Shown: positions 39,925-49,454, numbered from the stretch's first letter. The stretch: DNA of 64,000 nt from Henriciella sp. (GCA_013213785.1 JABSPZ010000005.1:372001-436000), one strand, 5' to 3'. Program-made: numbers and translations. The notes: a model not told the origin generated them from the sequence alone.

Positions 39925-41745
39925 CTAGCGTTGCACCACATAATCGGGCGACGTCATCATCATCAAAACGCCTAAGCCGACGCGTAAAAATGGACCGTTA
40001 TAATCAGGGTCACTCGGGTTCTCGAGCGCGATATCGTTCAAGAAAGTGACGATGGTGGCCTTGGTTTCGTCGGACGTTGACCCAAAGGTCAGCAACAGAT
40101 CTAAATGATCGACCAGTGCCTCCGGATCTTCTGCTAGGGCCAGCTCATCTGAATAGTCCGGGATGAAACTCGTAGTGGATGGTTCGTCCGATCCATTCGC
40201 GGCAAACGCAAAGGCGAAATAGGTCATGAAGTTCGCATAGTTTGAGATTGAGTTGGCATTGACCAGCTGCAGTTCTGGCATCGTCAAACCGGCGGCGCCC
40301 GTCTCGGTGCCTGGTGCAACATAGCCCGGGCGATAGAAGTTGAACACTGAAGGCGACTTATAGGGCGCTTGCGAAAGGCCGCCGCCAAAGGTGGTATTCC
40401 AAAGCGGGAACGTGTGCTCCGGGGTTACGGTTCCGGCGTCAAAGGCGCGTGCCCACTGAATGAACCGTAAGACGGGTTCGCGAATTTTTCCGAAACTGTT
40501 CTCGTCTCTATTTGCGGCGTCTCTGGCGTCCGGATCAAACAAAACGGCGGCGATCGTTGCGGAAAGGTCTCCCCGGCGGCCATCACCTACCGTAGACCCG
40601 TTCGGCAATTGATATTGACCATCCGCGAAGGCCGTCGCGACCCGTTCGATATAATCGGGTTCAGGGTGGCTCGTGACGAAGCGCTGGATCAGTTGACGCG
40701 CGAGGAAAGGCGGCGTGTTTGGGTGATCTACCAGCGTATCAAGCGCGATATCAATGCTCTCTTCTGGGCCTGTCCCCGGCGGAATTGTAGTGCCTAGGAA
40801 GGTCTTTTCGAGCTCAGAGTGCCACTCAGGGTAGGCTTGCATCGGCGTGTGAAGCGCATTGTCGGGCAAGGTTCTAAAATCAAAGAAGAATTCGCCGCCC
40901 GATAGGCTCAGTCCGGTGAACACGCGGGCGAGACCGGTAACATCTGCGTTTGAATAAGACTCTAGCGGAGCGCCATTCTGGGTAATCGGGCTGCCGTCCA
41001 AGTTCAAATCAACGAGGCCAATTGAGAAGAGTTGCATGACCTCACGCGCATAGTTCTCGTCTGGCATCTGTCCGATATCCGGATCGCCTTTTACATTTTG
41101 CAGATAGGTGAGGTACTCTCCCATAGCCGGCGAATAGGTGACGTCTTCAAGAAGGTCGCGATAATTCCCGAAGGCGTTGCTTACTAAGATGTCTTGATAA
41201 TGAGCCACCGTGTTCGGCACCTCGAACAAGAAATTCCCTTCAGAGTGAGAAATCACCAAAATCTGTGAGAGGGCGAAAGCCATCCTTTGGCGCAATTGAT
41301 CATCGCCTTCGATTGCGTTGATCCAAAACGAAAATGTGGGGGTTTGGCGCTTTTCGAACGAGAGTTGCCCCTCATCATCACGGGCCCCGTCTTCCGTGAT
41401 TTCGGTAAGGACGTAATTCAGGTTGAGGCTCGGGGCTTTGCCAAATTCAGCCTGGATCCAATCAGAAGGCGCAGTTCCCGTGAGCTGGGTAATATCTTCT
41501 TGTGTTGGCCCGAATGTGGCCTGCGTCAAAAACAGCGCCGTAGATTCTTCAGTAGAGAACGCCGTGCTTGACGGTGGTGGTGGAGGAGGGGGCGGAGGTG
41601 GAGGAGGGGGTGGGGGAGAGGTGCCCGTGCCTCCTGGGAGAGAGCCTCCGCTATCGCTTCCGCCTCCGCCGCCGCATGCAGTCACGCCCAAAACAAGGGC
41701 TAGCGCCGCACTCTGGGCAACGCGTCTGAACTTTATTGAATGCAT
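39925..41745 (-). CDS. DUF1800 lipoprotein with polyproline linker
   Basis: The product is a secreted DUF1800 protein of about 606 residues. The signal peptide ends in lipobox GVTACGGGGG, followed by a Gly/Ser stretch and a run of fifteen prolines that may span the periplasm or cell wall. The domain has LFLTQATFGPT, RMAFALSQILVIS, PNTVAHYQDILVSNAFGNYRDLL, NYAREVMQLFSIGL and FLARQLIQRFVTS. It is probably co-transcribed with the downstream DUF1501 gene. The ATG at 41745 (MHSIKFRR) starts the signal peptide; 41787 is a less likely alternative. Confidence 0.92.
   Translation of the reverse strand: MHSIKFRRVAQSAALALVLGVTACGGGGGSDSGGSLPGGTGTSPPPPPPPPPPPPPPPSSTAFSTEESTALFLTQATFGPTQEDITQLTGTAPSDWIQAEFGKAPSLNLNYVLTEITEDGARDDEGQLSFEKRQTPTFSFWINAIEGDDQLRQRMAFALSQILVISHSEGNFLFEVPNTVAHYQDILVSNAFGNYRDLLEDVTYSPAMGEYLTYLQNVKGDPDIGQMPDENYAREVMQLFSIGLVDLNLDGSPITQNGAPLESYSNADVTGLARVFTGLSLSGGEFFFDFRTLPDNALHTPMQAYPEWHSELEKTFLGTTIPPGTGPEESIDIALDTLVDHPNTPPFLARQLIQRFVTSHPEPDYIERVATAFADGQYQLPNGSTVGDGRRGDLSATIAAVLFDPDARDAANRDENSFGKIREPVLRFIQWARAFDAGTVTPEHTFPLWNTTFGGGLSQAPYKSPSVFNFYRPGYVAPGTETGAAGLTMPELQLVNANSISNYANFMTYFAFAFAANGSDEPSTTSFIPDYSDELALAEDPEALVDHLDLLLTFGSTSDETKATIVTFLNDIALENPSDPDYNGPFLRVGLGVLMMMTSPDYVVQR
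41572..41621 (+). repeat. G-rich low-complexity tract encoding the polyproline linker
   Basis: The plus strand carries about 50 bases made almost only of GGT, GGA and GGG/GGC triplets with runs of five or more G. On the minus strand it encodes the proline run of the DUF1800 lipoprotein. Such a tract could vary in length by slippage and could form a G-quadruplex. Confidence 0.7.
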
Positions 41746-41971
41746 CCCGTCCTCCCTAGTACATTCCCGCAGTGTTCGTTGGTTCACTTAATAAACGAAT
41801 TTTTGTCAGCCGAACTTTTATCCCCGGCCATGACAAAGGTTTAACGATAAGTGAGGCCAACTCCGTCGCTGCGTATTAGGAAGATGCGTTGAGGAAGGTG
41901 TTTGGATGCAGTCGGCACCACAAATCACGGCTTTAAATTTTCTGGCATTCAGATTAAGGCAAGCCGTCGAC

Positions 41972-42048
41972 GGCCCCTTAGCTCAGTTGGATAGAGCACC
42001 CGACTTCTAATCGGACGGTCGCAGGTTCGAATCCTGCAGGGGTCGCCA
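41972..42048 (+). tRNA. tRNA-Arg (UCU)
   Basis: A 77-base cloverleaf with encoded CCA. The acceptor stem is GGCCCCT/AGGGGTC; the anticodon loop CTTCTAA gives anticodon TCT; the T arm is GCAGGTTCGAATCCTGC. A run of six T follows two bases after the CCA and may end transcription. Confidence 0.96.
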
Positions 42049-42064
42049 GGTTTTTTAGGCGAAG

Positions 42065-42628
42065 CTAGTCGCCGAGTTTTACCACACGATCGCTAAGGGC
42101 TTGGATAGCGGCTTCAGGGGTTTGTTCGTGTACAAGCGCCGCGCGAAACTCTTCTGGTGTGAATTTTCCGTCGATAATGTGATCCATCAGCTCGAAGAAC
42201 GGCGCCCAAAAGCCATCTTCGTCTAGAAACGCCATAGGCTTTGCGTGCAAACCGAGGCGCGCCCAGCTCAGCATCTCTACAGCCTCTTCGAGCGTGCCAA
42301 TACCACCTGGAAGGACCACGAACGCGTCGCTTTCATCAAACATACGCTGTTTACGCGTGTGCATGTCTTCGACAATCTCATGCGGCACTTCATCGAAGAT
42401 GCGTTCTTTCTGCAAGAGGAAGCGCGGCATAATGCCAAGTACTTCACCGCCTTCAGAATGGGTTGCGCGAGCGCAGGCCCCCATAAGGCCGACACCGCCG
42501 CCGCCATAGACAAGCTTTATGCCTTGATGGGCGAGGGTTCGACCCAGGTCCTGCGCCAAGCGCAGATAGTCAGGTTTTACCTCGTTAGAGGAGCCGCAAT
42601 AAACGCAAACAGACTTCAACTTACCCAT
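42065..42628 (-). CDS. LOG family protein (TIGR00730, Rossmann fold)
   Basis: The 187-residue protein has the LOG signature PGGIGTLEEAVEML together with VCVYCGSSNEV and LVYGGGGVGLMGA. LOG proteins release free cytokinin-type bases from nucleoside 5'-monophosphates in plants; in bacteria many are nucleotide 5'-monophosphate phosphoribohydrolases, though the older label lysine decarboxylase persists wrongly. The true substrate here is unknown. It is convergent with tRNA-Arg. Confidence 0.93.
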   Translation of the reverse strand: MGKLKSVCVYCGSSNEVKPDYLRLAQDLGRTLAHQGIKLVYGGGGVGLMGACARATHSEGGEVLGIMPRFLLQKERIFDEVPHEIVEDMHTRKQRMFDESDAFVVLPGGIGTLEEAVEMLSWARLGLHAKPMAFLDEDGFWAPFFELMDHIIDGKFTPEEFRAALVHEQTPEAAIQALSDRVVKLGD

Positions 42629-42755
42629 TATTCTTGCCTTCGATTCAAACCCTTGGAGCCATAATGGATGTTTGGTTGAAAAACCAGAAAAAAGCGCTCT
42701 GAGTTCAGCGGAAACTCCGGAGAAGTGCGTGGGTGCGCTGGAGTGTGGTATTTCT

Positions 42756-42804
42756 GCGACTGATTGTCATTTTCGGCATTTGTTGCGATTGATTTTCATT
42801 TGCG
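42756..42804 (+). promoter_or_regulatory. Two direct Fur-like repeats upstream of the siderophore receptor
   Basis: Two similar 20-base elements, GCGACTGATTGTCATTTTCG (42756) and GCGATTGATTTTCATTTGCG (42785), start 29 bases apart, about three helical turns. The core TGATTnTCATTT resembles the Fur/Irr-type GATnATCAT pattern. Their place before a TonB-dependent siderophore receptor supports iron-responsive repression. Confidence 0.6.
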
Positions 42805-42848
42805 TTCGGCGTAAGAGACCTCCAACTTCTTTATAGGAATTGGAAATT

Positions 42849-45026
42849 ATGAACCGAATTCAATCGCGACTTCTCTCAGCCGCAGCTTTCTCTGCGCTTG
42901 TTGCTTCACCAGCGGTGTTTGCGCAATCAACTGCAGACGAAGAAGCTTCTGTCCAAGAGCCCGTTGTCGTCACTGGACAGTATTTGTACTCAGATCAGGT
43001 CAATGCCTTGAAAGCGCCGACGCCGATCATCGACGTGCCGCAGAGCCTCTCAATCGTAACAGCGGATCAGATTTCCGAGCGCGCGTTCACAAGCGTAGGT
43101 GACATCATCAACTACACTGCTGGCGTGAACAATTCTCAAGGTGAAGGGCACCGCGACGCCGTTGTGTTCCGCGGTATTCGTTCAACCGCGGCCTTCTTTA
43201 TCGATGGCGTGCGCGACGATGTTCAATACTACCGACCATTGTACAATGTCGAACAGGTTGAAATCCTGCGCGGACCGAACGCTCTGCTCTTCGGGCGCGG
43301 TGGTACTGGTGGTGTTTTGAATCGTGTGACCAAAAAAGCAGATCTAAATGAGCAGTTTACGGGCTATCGCGTTGGACTCGACACGTTTGGTGGCTTCGAC
43401 GTCGCGTTGGATAGCAATTTTGTCGTAAGCGATACGGCTGGTGTTCGCATCAACGCTTATTATGAGAGCCTCGATAATCACCGCGATTTCTACGATGGCG
43501 ACAATTACGGAATTAATCCGACGGCCCGTTTCGCGCTCACACCTCAAACGACGCTAGATCTGTCGCTTGAATATATCGACCAAGAGCGCTTTGTGGATCG
43601 CGGCATTCCAACAGGAACCGACGGTAAGCCTGTGGAAGCGTTTGAAGACATTGTATTCGGTGATCCAGAACTCAACACGACGACACATGAAGCGACGATC
43701 CTACGGGCGCAGCTACAGCATGAGTTTTCTGAGACGTTTAAAGGCATCGTCACAGCGTCTTATGGTGACTATGATAAGGCCTATACGAACTTCTATGCGT
43801 CTGGATACAATCAAGCGCTCAACCCGGGTTTTGTAACCCTGGACGGCTATGTGGACACAACGCAGCGTCAGAACTTCATTCTGTCCGGTAACTTGGTCGG
43901 TGAGTTCGATACTGGATCGATCGGCCATACGGTAATTGCCGGTGCTGAGTATATTGATACTCAAAACGACAATGACCGTTTCAACGCGCGCTGGAGCACC
44001 AATGGCTTCACGGATGATAACGAGATTTTTGCGATTCAGCGCCCGCTCGACTTGCGCGGCGGGGTTGGAACCGGATTCAACAATTTTGTGGATCCTGTTA
44101 CAGGAGTAATTAGCGGGACTGGTGAAGCGACGGTCAATGATTTTACGCGTAACCTAAACGACGACACCGAATCTGAAGTTCAGGTCTACTCGTTCTTTAT
44201 CCAAGATCAGATTGAACTCTCTCCGATGTTCGATCTTGTTCTGGGTGGCCGGTTTGACAGCTTCGATCAAAGCACACGCAACCTCGCAGCAGCTGGCACG
44301 CCGACCGCATCCCGCACAGACGAGAAGTTTTCGCCGCGCGCCGGCCTGATTTTCAAGCCGCAGGAAAATATCTCCATTTATGCCGCATACAGCGAGACGT
44401 TCCTTCCGCGTTCGGGTGAGCAGTTTGCCAGCACTGGCAGCCTTGACCCTGACGAGTTTGAGAATGCTGAAATCGGCGTAAAGTGGGATTTCCAACCTGG
44501 GCTTAGCCTAACCGCAGCCTACTTCCAGAATGATGAAACGCGTGCTGCGCGTGACGATACCACCGGCGAAGATTTCGAAGTTCGTGGTACTGAGGTCGAA
44601 GGGTTTGAAGTTCAACTTCAAGGGCAACTGACCGAACAGCTCTTCTTGACCGCAGGTTACAGCTACCTCGAAGGCGAAACCGACAATGGCCGTGAACTGC
44701 CGCGCGAGCTTCCTGAGAATATGTTCTCTGTGTGGGGCGCTTATCAGATCACAGACAAGTTCGGCGTCGGACTAGGGGCAACTTATCAAGATGAGTCGTT
44801 CATTACCGACCTTGATATCGGCGATGATGCTTCAACTCATCCAACCCTGCCAAGCTATACGCGCTTCGATGCTGCAGCTTACTACGACATCTCAGACGAT
44901 CTTCGTATCCAGCTCAACATCGAGAACCTCACAGACGAGCTCTACTTCCCAACATCGCACAGCACGCACCAAGCGACTGTCGGTGAGCCTCTGAACGCTA
45001 AAATCACCCTCACAGGTCGCTTCTAG
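42849..45026 (+). CDS. TonB-dependent siderophore receptor
   Basis: This is an outer membrane receptor of the ferric siderophore type (FhuE/FhuA/FpvA-like). A signal peptide (SRLLSAAAFSALVASPAVFA) is followed by a plug with EPVVVTGQY, IDVPQSLSIVTADQISERAF, VVFRGIRSTAAFFIDGVRDD and VEILRGPNALLFGRGGTGGVLNRVTK. The barrel contains SPRAGLIFKPQENISIYAAYSETF and ends in LTGRF with the terminal Phe. The ATG at 42849 follows AGGAATTGGAAATT. The Fur-like repeats upstream and a strong terminator downstream make it a single-gene iron-responsive unit. The siderophore itself cannot be named. Confidence 0.95.
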   Translation: MNRIQSRLLSAAAFSALVASPAVFAQSTADEEASVQEPVVVTGQYLYSDQVNALKAPTPIIDVPQSLSIVTADQISERAFTSVGDIINYTAGVNNSQGEGHRDAVVFRGIRSTAAFFIDGVRDDVQYYRPLYNVEQVEILRGPNALLFGRGGTGGVLNRVTKKADLNEQFTGYRVGLDTFGGFDVALDSNFVVSDTAGVRINAYYESLDNHRDFYDGDNYGINPTARFALTPQTTLDLSLEYIDQERFVDRGIPTGTDGKPVEAFEDIVFGDPELNTTTHEATILRAQLQHEFSETFKGIVTASYGDYDKAYTNFYASGYNQALNPGFVTLDGYVDTTQRQNFILSGNLVGEFDTGSIGHTVIAGAEYIDTQNDNDRFNARWSTNGFTDDNEIFAIQRPLDLRGGVGTGFNNFVDPVTGVISGTGEATVNDFTRNLNDDTESEVQVYSFFIQDQIELSPMFDLVLGGRFDSFDQSTRNLAAAGTPTASRTDEKFSPRAGLIFKPQENISIYAAYSETFLPRSGEQFASTGSLDPDEFENAEIGVKWDFQPGLSLTAAYFQNDETRAARDDTTGEDFEVRGTEVEGFEVQLQGQLTEQLFLTAGYSYLEGETDNGRELPRELPENMFSVWGAYQITDKFGVGLGATYQDESFITDLDIGDDASTHPTLPSYTRFDAAAYYDISDDLRIQLNIENLTDELYFPTSHSTHQATVGEPLNAKITLTGRF

Positions 45027-45041
45027 CGTTTCCTCCAAACT

Positions 45042-45079
45042 GCCGCAGGCCGATCCTGGCCTGCGGCTTTTTCTCTTTT
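45042..45079 (+). terminator. Rho-independent terminator of the siderophore receptor gene
   Basis: A perfect ten-base-pair stem (GCCGCAGGCC with GGCCTGCGGC, loop GATCCT, 45042-45067) is followed by TTTTTCTCTTTT. Confidence 0.92.
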
Positions 45080-45143
45080 AATGGCAGTGTCTTTTTGTAT
45101 GCTGCCCTATGCAGAGTGACCGGCTCGCCCCATATGGCGGCCT

Positions 45144-46982
45144 ATGAGTGCACAAACACAAACTGCGGACCCCGACAAAATTGAGAGTGCCGACGGCGGC
45201 ATTGGCGTTTCAATCGGCCGCATCCTGAAGCTCCTCGCACGTCCTGAACTCGCCAAATGGCGGCCTATTATGGTTTTGGCTATTTTGCTGACCCTCGGTG
45301 CGGCGGCATTGGAAGTGGCGGCACCGATCTTGGTTGGTGTCGCGATAAATCAACTGGTCGCGAATGAGCAGGGCATCGCCGCAGGGTTCGGATCTTCCGC
45401 GATTTACTTCATTGCCGCAATGAGTGTTCAGTTCATTGCTCGAGCCATGCCGCAATTACGAGACTGGCTGTTCTCTCCCGTAAGCCAAGACGCTCAGCGG
45501 ATTGCTTGTGTGGATGCGTTTGGACACGCTCAGAGCTTGTCGCTTGGATTTCACCAGACACGTCGGACGGGTGCGCTTAACCGAGTCATTGAGCGCGGCG
45601 CCAGCGCAATTGATTATCTCATCCGGTTCCTAGCCTTCAATATCGGACCGACTTTCGTGCGATTGATATTGGCAGCTATTGCGCTTGCCGTTGCCTATGA
45701 TCCTTTTCTCGCGGTTATCGCGATCGTCACTATTGCGATCTACGTGATCGCGACGGTCATGATTACAGAGTGGCGCGTTCGTCAGCGCCGCCGAATGAAC
45801 GAAGCGGATACTCGCTTTCGTGGCATAGCCGTGGATATTTTGACCAATTTCGAAACCGTGAAGTCGTTCGCTGCCGAAACAAGAGAAACGGGCCGCTTTA
45901 ACGACGCCATGCGCAATTACAATTTACGTTATGTAGACGCCATTCGGTCGATGTATGTTCTTAATGCGACCCAGGCATTTGTCATGAGTGCGGGTATGCT
46001 CGGTGCACTCGTTCTATCAGCCTGGAATGTGTCCCAGAACACAATGCAGATCGGTGATATCGCGGCGGTACAAATGCTGTTCGTTTCGCTCTACGCTCCT
46101 CTAAACATCCTAGGTTGGGCTTGGCGCGAGATTAAGCAGGGGGCTGTTGATCTCGAGAAGCTCTATGGGCTCCTCGGTATGAAACCGGAAGTAGCTGACA
46201 AACCGGATGCCGTCGAACTCAAGTCACCGAGAGGTAGCGTTTCGTTCGAACACGTTGGCTTTACGCATGATGCCCGAGCAGTTGGTGTTCAAGACATCAG
46301 CTTTGACGTGCCCGCTGGAAAGAAGATTGCTTTCGTCGGTACATCGGGCGCCGGGAAATCAACGCTCCTCAAACTTCTGTTCCGTTTTTATGACGTGCAA
46401 AGCGGCCGCGTTCTTGTTGATAGTCGGGATGTGCGCGATTTGACTCAAGAGAGCTTGCGACAAGCGCTTGGATTGGTGCCGCAGGACGTTGTTCTGTTCA
46501 ACGAAACGATCAAATCGAACATCAGCTATGCTAAGCCCGACGCCACAATGGATCAGTTGCGGGATGCGGCGCGCAGAGCGCAACTTCTCGACTTCATTGA
46601 GAGCCTTCCAGATGGCTGGGATACGCGCGTCGGTGAACGCGGGCTGAAACTCTCCGGCGGTGAGAAACAGCGTGTAGGCATCGCGCGAGTTATTCTCGCT
46701 GACCCCGCTATCCTCGTCCTCGACGAAGCGACATCGGCGCTCGACAGCGCCACAGAAGCTGCAGTGCAGGACGCGTTGGACGAAGCCTCGAGAGGACGCA
46801 CGACCCTTATGGTGGCGCACCGCCTTTCGACGGTTCAGAACGCCGACGAGATCGTCGTTCTCAAAGCCGGCCGAGTGATCGAGCGCGGGACGCATGAAGA
46901 CCTCTTGGCAGCCAGGGGCGAATATGCCGATATGTGGGCGCGTCAGGCGAAGCGCGATGCGCTCGCGTTACCTGCTGAATAG
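45144..46982 (+). CDS. Atm1/ABCB7-type ABC exporter (fused membrane and ATPase domains)
   Basis: This half-transporter of 612 residues has about six membrane helices (50-330) followed by an ABC domain: Walker A VGTSGAGKSTLLKLL, signature LSGGEKQRVGIARVIL, Walker B AILVLDEATSALD and the H-loop MVAHRLSTV. The segment FHQTRRTGALNRVIERGASAIDYLIRFLAFNIGPTF is typical of the Atm1 group, which exports glutathione-linked sulfur or metal compounds; the Novosphingobium homologue confers heavy-metal protection. It probably acts as a homodimer. The next gene starts 14 bases after the stop. Confidence 0.93.
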   Translation: MSAQTQTADPDKIESADGGIGVSIGRILKLLARPELAKWRPIMVLAILLTLGAAALEVAAPILVGVAINQLVANEQGIAAGFGSSAIYFIAAMSVQFIARAMPQLRDWLFSPVSQDAQRIACVDAFGHAQSLSLGFHQTRRTGALNRVIERGASAIDYLIRFLAFNIGPTFVRLILAAIALAVAYDPFLAVIAIVTIAIYVIATVMITEWRVRQRRRMNEADTRFRGIAVDILTNFETVKSFAAETRETGRFNDAMRNYNLRYVDAIRSMYVLNATQAFVMSAGMLGALVLSAWNVSQNTMQIGDIAAVQMLFVSLYAPLNILGWAWREIKQGAVDLEKLYGLLGMKPEVADKPDAVELKSPRGSVSFEHVGFTHDARAVGVQDISFDVPAGKKIAFVGTSGAGKSTLLKLLFRFYDVQSGRVLVDSRDVRDLTQESLRQALGLVPQDVVLFNETIKSNISYAKPDATMDQLRDAARRAQLLDFIESLPDGWDTRVGERGLKLSGGEKQRVGIARVILADPAILVLDEATSALDSATEAAVQDALDEASRGRTTLMVAHRLSTVQNADEIVVLKAGRVIERGTHEDLLAARGEYADMWARQAKRDALALPAE

Positions 46983-46996
46983 GAGACTTGGGTCCG

Positions 46997-47908
46997 ATGT
47001 CCGATACAGATTTAAGCCGCGAAACCTTCCCCTGGCTTCGGAGCGGGTTTGACTTGGAAGGATATGTCGGCGCGCTGGCTGCCTGGTTGGTCGGGATTCT
47101 GCTCGGTATTTTGTGGGCGCCGCTGTTTTGGATAGGCTTCACGGCGGCGATCGTCATTCTGTTGGCAACGCGTACGGCAGAGCGAACAGTACCAGATGCC
47201 GAGGATATCGTTGTTGCGCCATCTGATGGAATGGTTGTTTCCGTTGGCGGGGCGACGCCCCCTGATGAACTACGTCTAGAAGGGGCAGGCTGGACTAGGG
47301 TCCGTGTCTCCGTCGGCCCTACAAAAACGAATGGCATTTGCGCGCCCATGGACGGGGCAATCGACCACGTCATTCGGGAGACCGGCGATCCAGCAGCGTT
47401 CGCGGCGACAAAGCCGGACCGTCCTGGTCTGACGCTCGCTTATGTCGCGCTTGAAAGCGGAGAGCGCTCCGTCGGAATGTGCTACGCGACAGGTGGTCTC
47501 GGGCCACGTCTGGAGATTGATAAAGAGGCGGGGGACGCCGTGCGTCTTGGCCGCGGCATCGGCACGCTTCGTATGGGTGGTTGGTATGACCTCTATGTTC
47601 CGTCTGAAATGGATGTTCTTCCGGTGCCCGGACAAACCTTGATCGGATCAGAAACGATTATTGGGCGTTTTGGCGGCGCGAGCAGCGATCTCTTCGAGCG
47701 TGATGAGGTCGAGAAGACCGAGCCTGGGGCGGACGAAGACACATCAGATGAGCCGTTAGAGGCGGAGCTTGTGATTGATGAGGATGATGAGCTGACGCTT
47801 GAAGCTTTGTCCAGAGAAGAAGATGCGGTCGACAAGGAAGACGAAGACGTCTCTGAAATGTTCGCGCGTTTGAAGAAAGAAGCTCGCAAAATCCAGGATG
47901 ATGAATAA
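46997..47908 (+). CDS. Phosphatidylserine decarboxylase homologue lacking catalytic residues
   Basis: The overall pattern is that of the short bacterial Psd (proenzyme type II): two N-terminal membrane helices (VGALAAWLVGILLGILW), DIVVAPSDGMVVSVGG and LRMGGWYDLYVPSEMDVLPVPGQTLIGSETII. However, the Ser that forms the pyruvoyl group in the family FGS motif is Gly here (MGG), and the conserved His of the VHVNR segment is missing (SVGPTKTNGICAP). Without that Ser the protein cannot self-cleave to make pyruvate. A ~75-residue very acidic tail (ELVIDEDDELTLEALSREED) is added. It is probably a non-catalytic paralogue; no pssA follows. The ATG at 46997 is placed 11 bases after AGGAG. Confidence 0.8.
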   Translation: MSDTDLSRETFPWLRSGFDLEGYVGALAAWLVGILLGILWAPLFWIGFTAAIVILLATRTAERTVPDAEDIVVAPSDGMVVSVGGATPPDELRLEGAGWTRVRVSVGPTKTNGICAPMDGAIDHVIRETGDPAAFAATKPDRPGLTLAYVALESGERSVGMCYATGGLGPRLEIDKEAGDAVRLGRGIGTLRMGGWYDLYVPSEMDVLPVPGQTLIGSETIIGRFGGASSDLFERDEVEKTEPGADEDTSDEPLEAELVIDEDDELTLEALSREEDAVDKEDEDVSEMFARLKKEARKIQDDE

Positions 47909-48119
47909 CCGACGTCTAAAGACTGCGCCGTATTCATTGACCTTTAACCCAATCACCGCCATGTGGCGCGCGTCGTTGCGCAAAATGCTGCGCATGGCCT
48001 CAACAGCGTGAATCGCACCCGTCATTGAACGGGAAGAGTTGGTGCCTTTAGACAGTCTATTTCATAAGCGCTCTTGTTCACGCAGGCCGTTCTCTATCGC
48101 ACCAGACGAAAGACTTTGC

Positions 48120-49454
48120 GTGACTATATTTTCAGAACTGAACCTGCATCGCCAGGTTCTTAAAGCCGTGACGGCGGAAGGCTATGAAACGCCGACGCCA
48201 ATTCAACTCCAATCTATTCCGCATCTGTTAGAGCGCCGTGATCTCCTGGGCATCGCGCAAACAGGAACTGGGAAAACCGCTGCCTTTGCGCTTCCAACTC
48301 TCAACCATTTGAGAGAGCGCAACGAAAACCGAGCGCCCAAGAGCACGAAAGTTCTCGTGCTGGCGCCGACGCGCGAACTTGCGGCGCAGATCGCCGAGAG
48401 CTTTCAGACGTATTCGAAGTTCATGGATTGTGTGACGCAAACTGTGTTCGGTGGCGTGAAGATCAACAAACAGATCAGAGCGCTTGAGCGCGGCTGTCAT
48501 GTTTTAGTGGCAACGCCTGGGCGTCTTCTCGATCTCGTTAATCAGGGTGCCGTTCAGCTCGGTGACGTTGAAGTCCTGATTCTCGATGAAGCGGATCAGA
48601 TGCTCGATATGGGCTTCATCCACGATCTGCAAAAGATCATCTCTCATGTTCCGAAGGAGCGGCAGACACTCTTGTTCTCAGCGACGATGCCGAAACTGAT
48701 TTCAGACTTGGCGGAAAAGTATCTCAAAGATCCCGTTCGTGTTTCTGTTGCGCCAGAGAGCACGACCGCCGAGCGTGTTACGCAAGGGGTTATTCACGTC
48801 GCCAATAACAATAAGCTTCGGTTGCTGGGCAAATTGCTCGACGATCCGTCCATTGACCGAGCGCTCGTCTTCACGCGAACCAAGCATGGCGCGGATAAAG
48901 TCGTCCGAAAGCTGATGGCGAAAAAGTACCCCGCCATGGCGATTCACGGCAACAAATCTCAATCGCAGCGCCTGAAAGCGCTCGCAGCCTTTAAGTCTGG
49001 CGAGTGTCGCATATTGATCGCGACGGATATCGCCGCGCGCGGTATCGATATCGACGGCATCTCGCATGTGATCAATTTCGAGATGCCGAACGTCGCCGAG
49101 CAGTATGTTCACCGTATCGGTCGGACGGCTCGAGCAGGCCGCGAAGGTGTTTCGATCTCATTGGTTGCGGAAGATGAACTCTACTATCTACGGGAGGTCG
49201 AAAAGATCACCCGCGTTGAGGTCGAGATTTTGCCGGCGCCTGAGGGCTGCGAAGGGCTTGTCCTGCCGACCCCTGATCCAAGTGTTCGCGTTCGTAAGCC
49301 AAAAGGACCTGCACGTCGATCAGGGCGCAATCAAGGTCAGGGACGCGGCGGTCAACGCCAAGGTGGCAATCCGCCATCCAAGTCAAAGATGCGATCGCGA
49401 AAGCGTCCCGGCAAGAATCAACGACGTCGGGATCGTGAAAAGGTCAGTTCCTAG
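48120..49454 (+). CDS. DEAD-box RNA helicase (RhlE-like)
   Basis: The product is an ATP-dependent RNA helicase with the Q motif (YETPTPIQLQSIP), motif I AQTGTGKTAAF, Ia PTRELAAQI, Ib TPGRLLDL, II DEAD (ILDEADQML), III SAT and the C-terminal ARGIDID and HRIGRTARAGREG. The basic Arg/Gly/Lys-rich tail (GRNQGQGRGGQRQGG to the end) suits RNA binding. The start is taken at GTG 48120 (MTIFSELNLH), where RhlE homologues begin; a TTG at 48039 would add 27 residues of unlikely sequence. The 3' end overlaps the convergent DUF2842 gene by four bases. Confidence 0.95.
   Translation: MTIFSELNLHRQVLKAVTAEGYETPTPIQLQSIPHLLERRDLLGIAQTGTGKTAAFALPTLNHLRERNENRAPKSTKVLVLAPTRELAAQIAESFQTYSKFMDCVTQTVFGGVKINKQIRALERGCHVLVATPGRLLDLVNQGAVQLGDVEVLILDEADQMLDMGFIHDLQKIISHVPKERQTLLFSATMPKLISDLAEKYLKDPVRVSVAPESTTAERVTQGVIHVANNNKLRLLGKLLDDPSIDRALVFTRTKHGADKVVRKLMAKKYPAMAIHGNKSQSQRLKALAAFKSGECRILIATDIAARGIDIDGISHVINFEMPNVAEQYVHRIGRTARAGREGVSISLVAEDELYYLREVEKITRVEVEILPAPEGCEGLVLPTPDPSVRVRKPKGPARRSGRNQGQGRGGQRQGGNPPSKSKMRSRKRPGKNQRRRDREKVSS

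Noticed and set aside
47898-48011. 37-codon frame overlapping the end of the Psd-like gene (MMNNRRLKTAPYSL...)
   Set aside because: It has an ATG overlap with the upstream stop but no recognisable domain, no own ribosome-binding site and no supporting context. It is possible but not supported.
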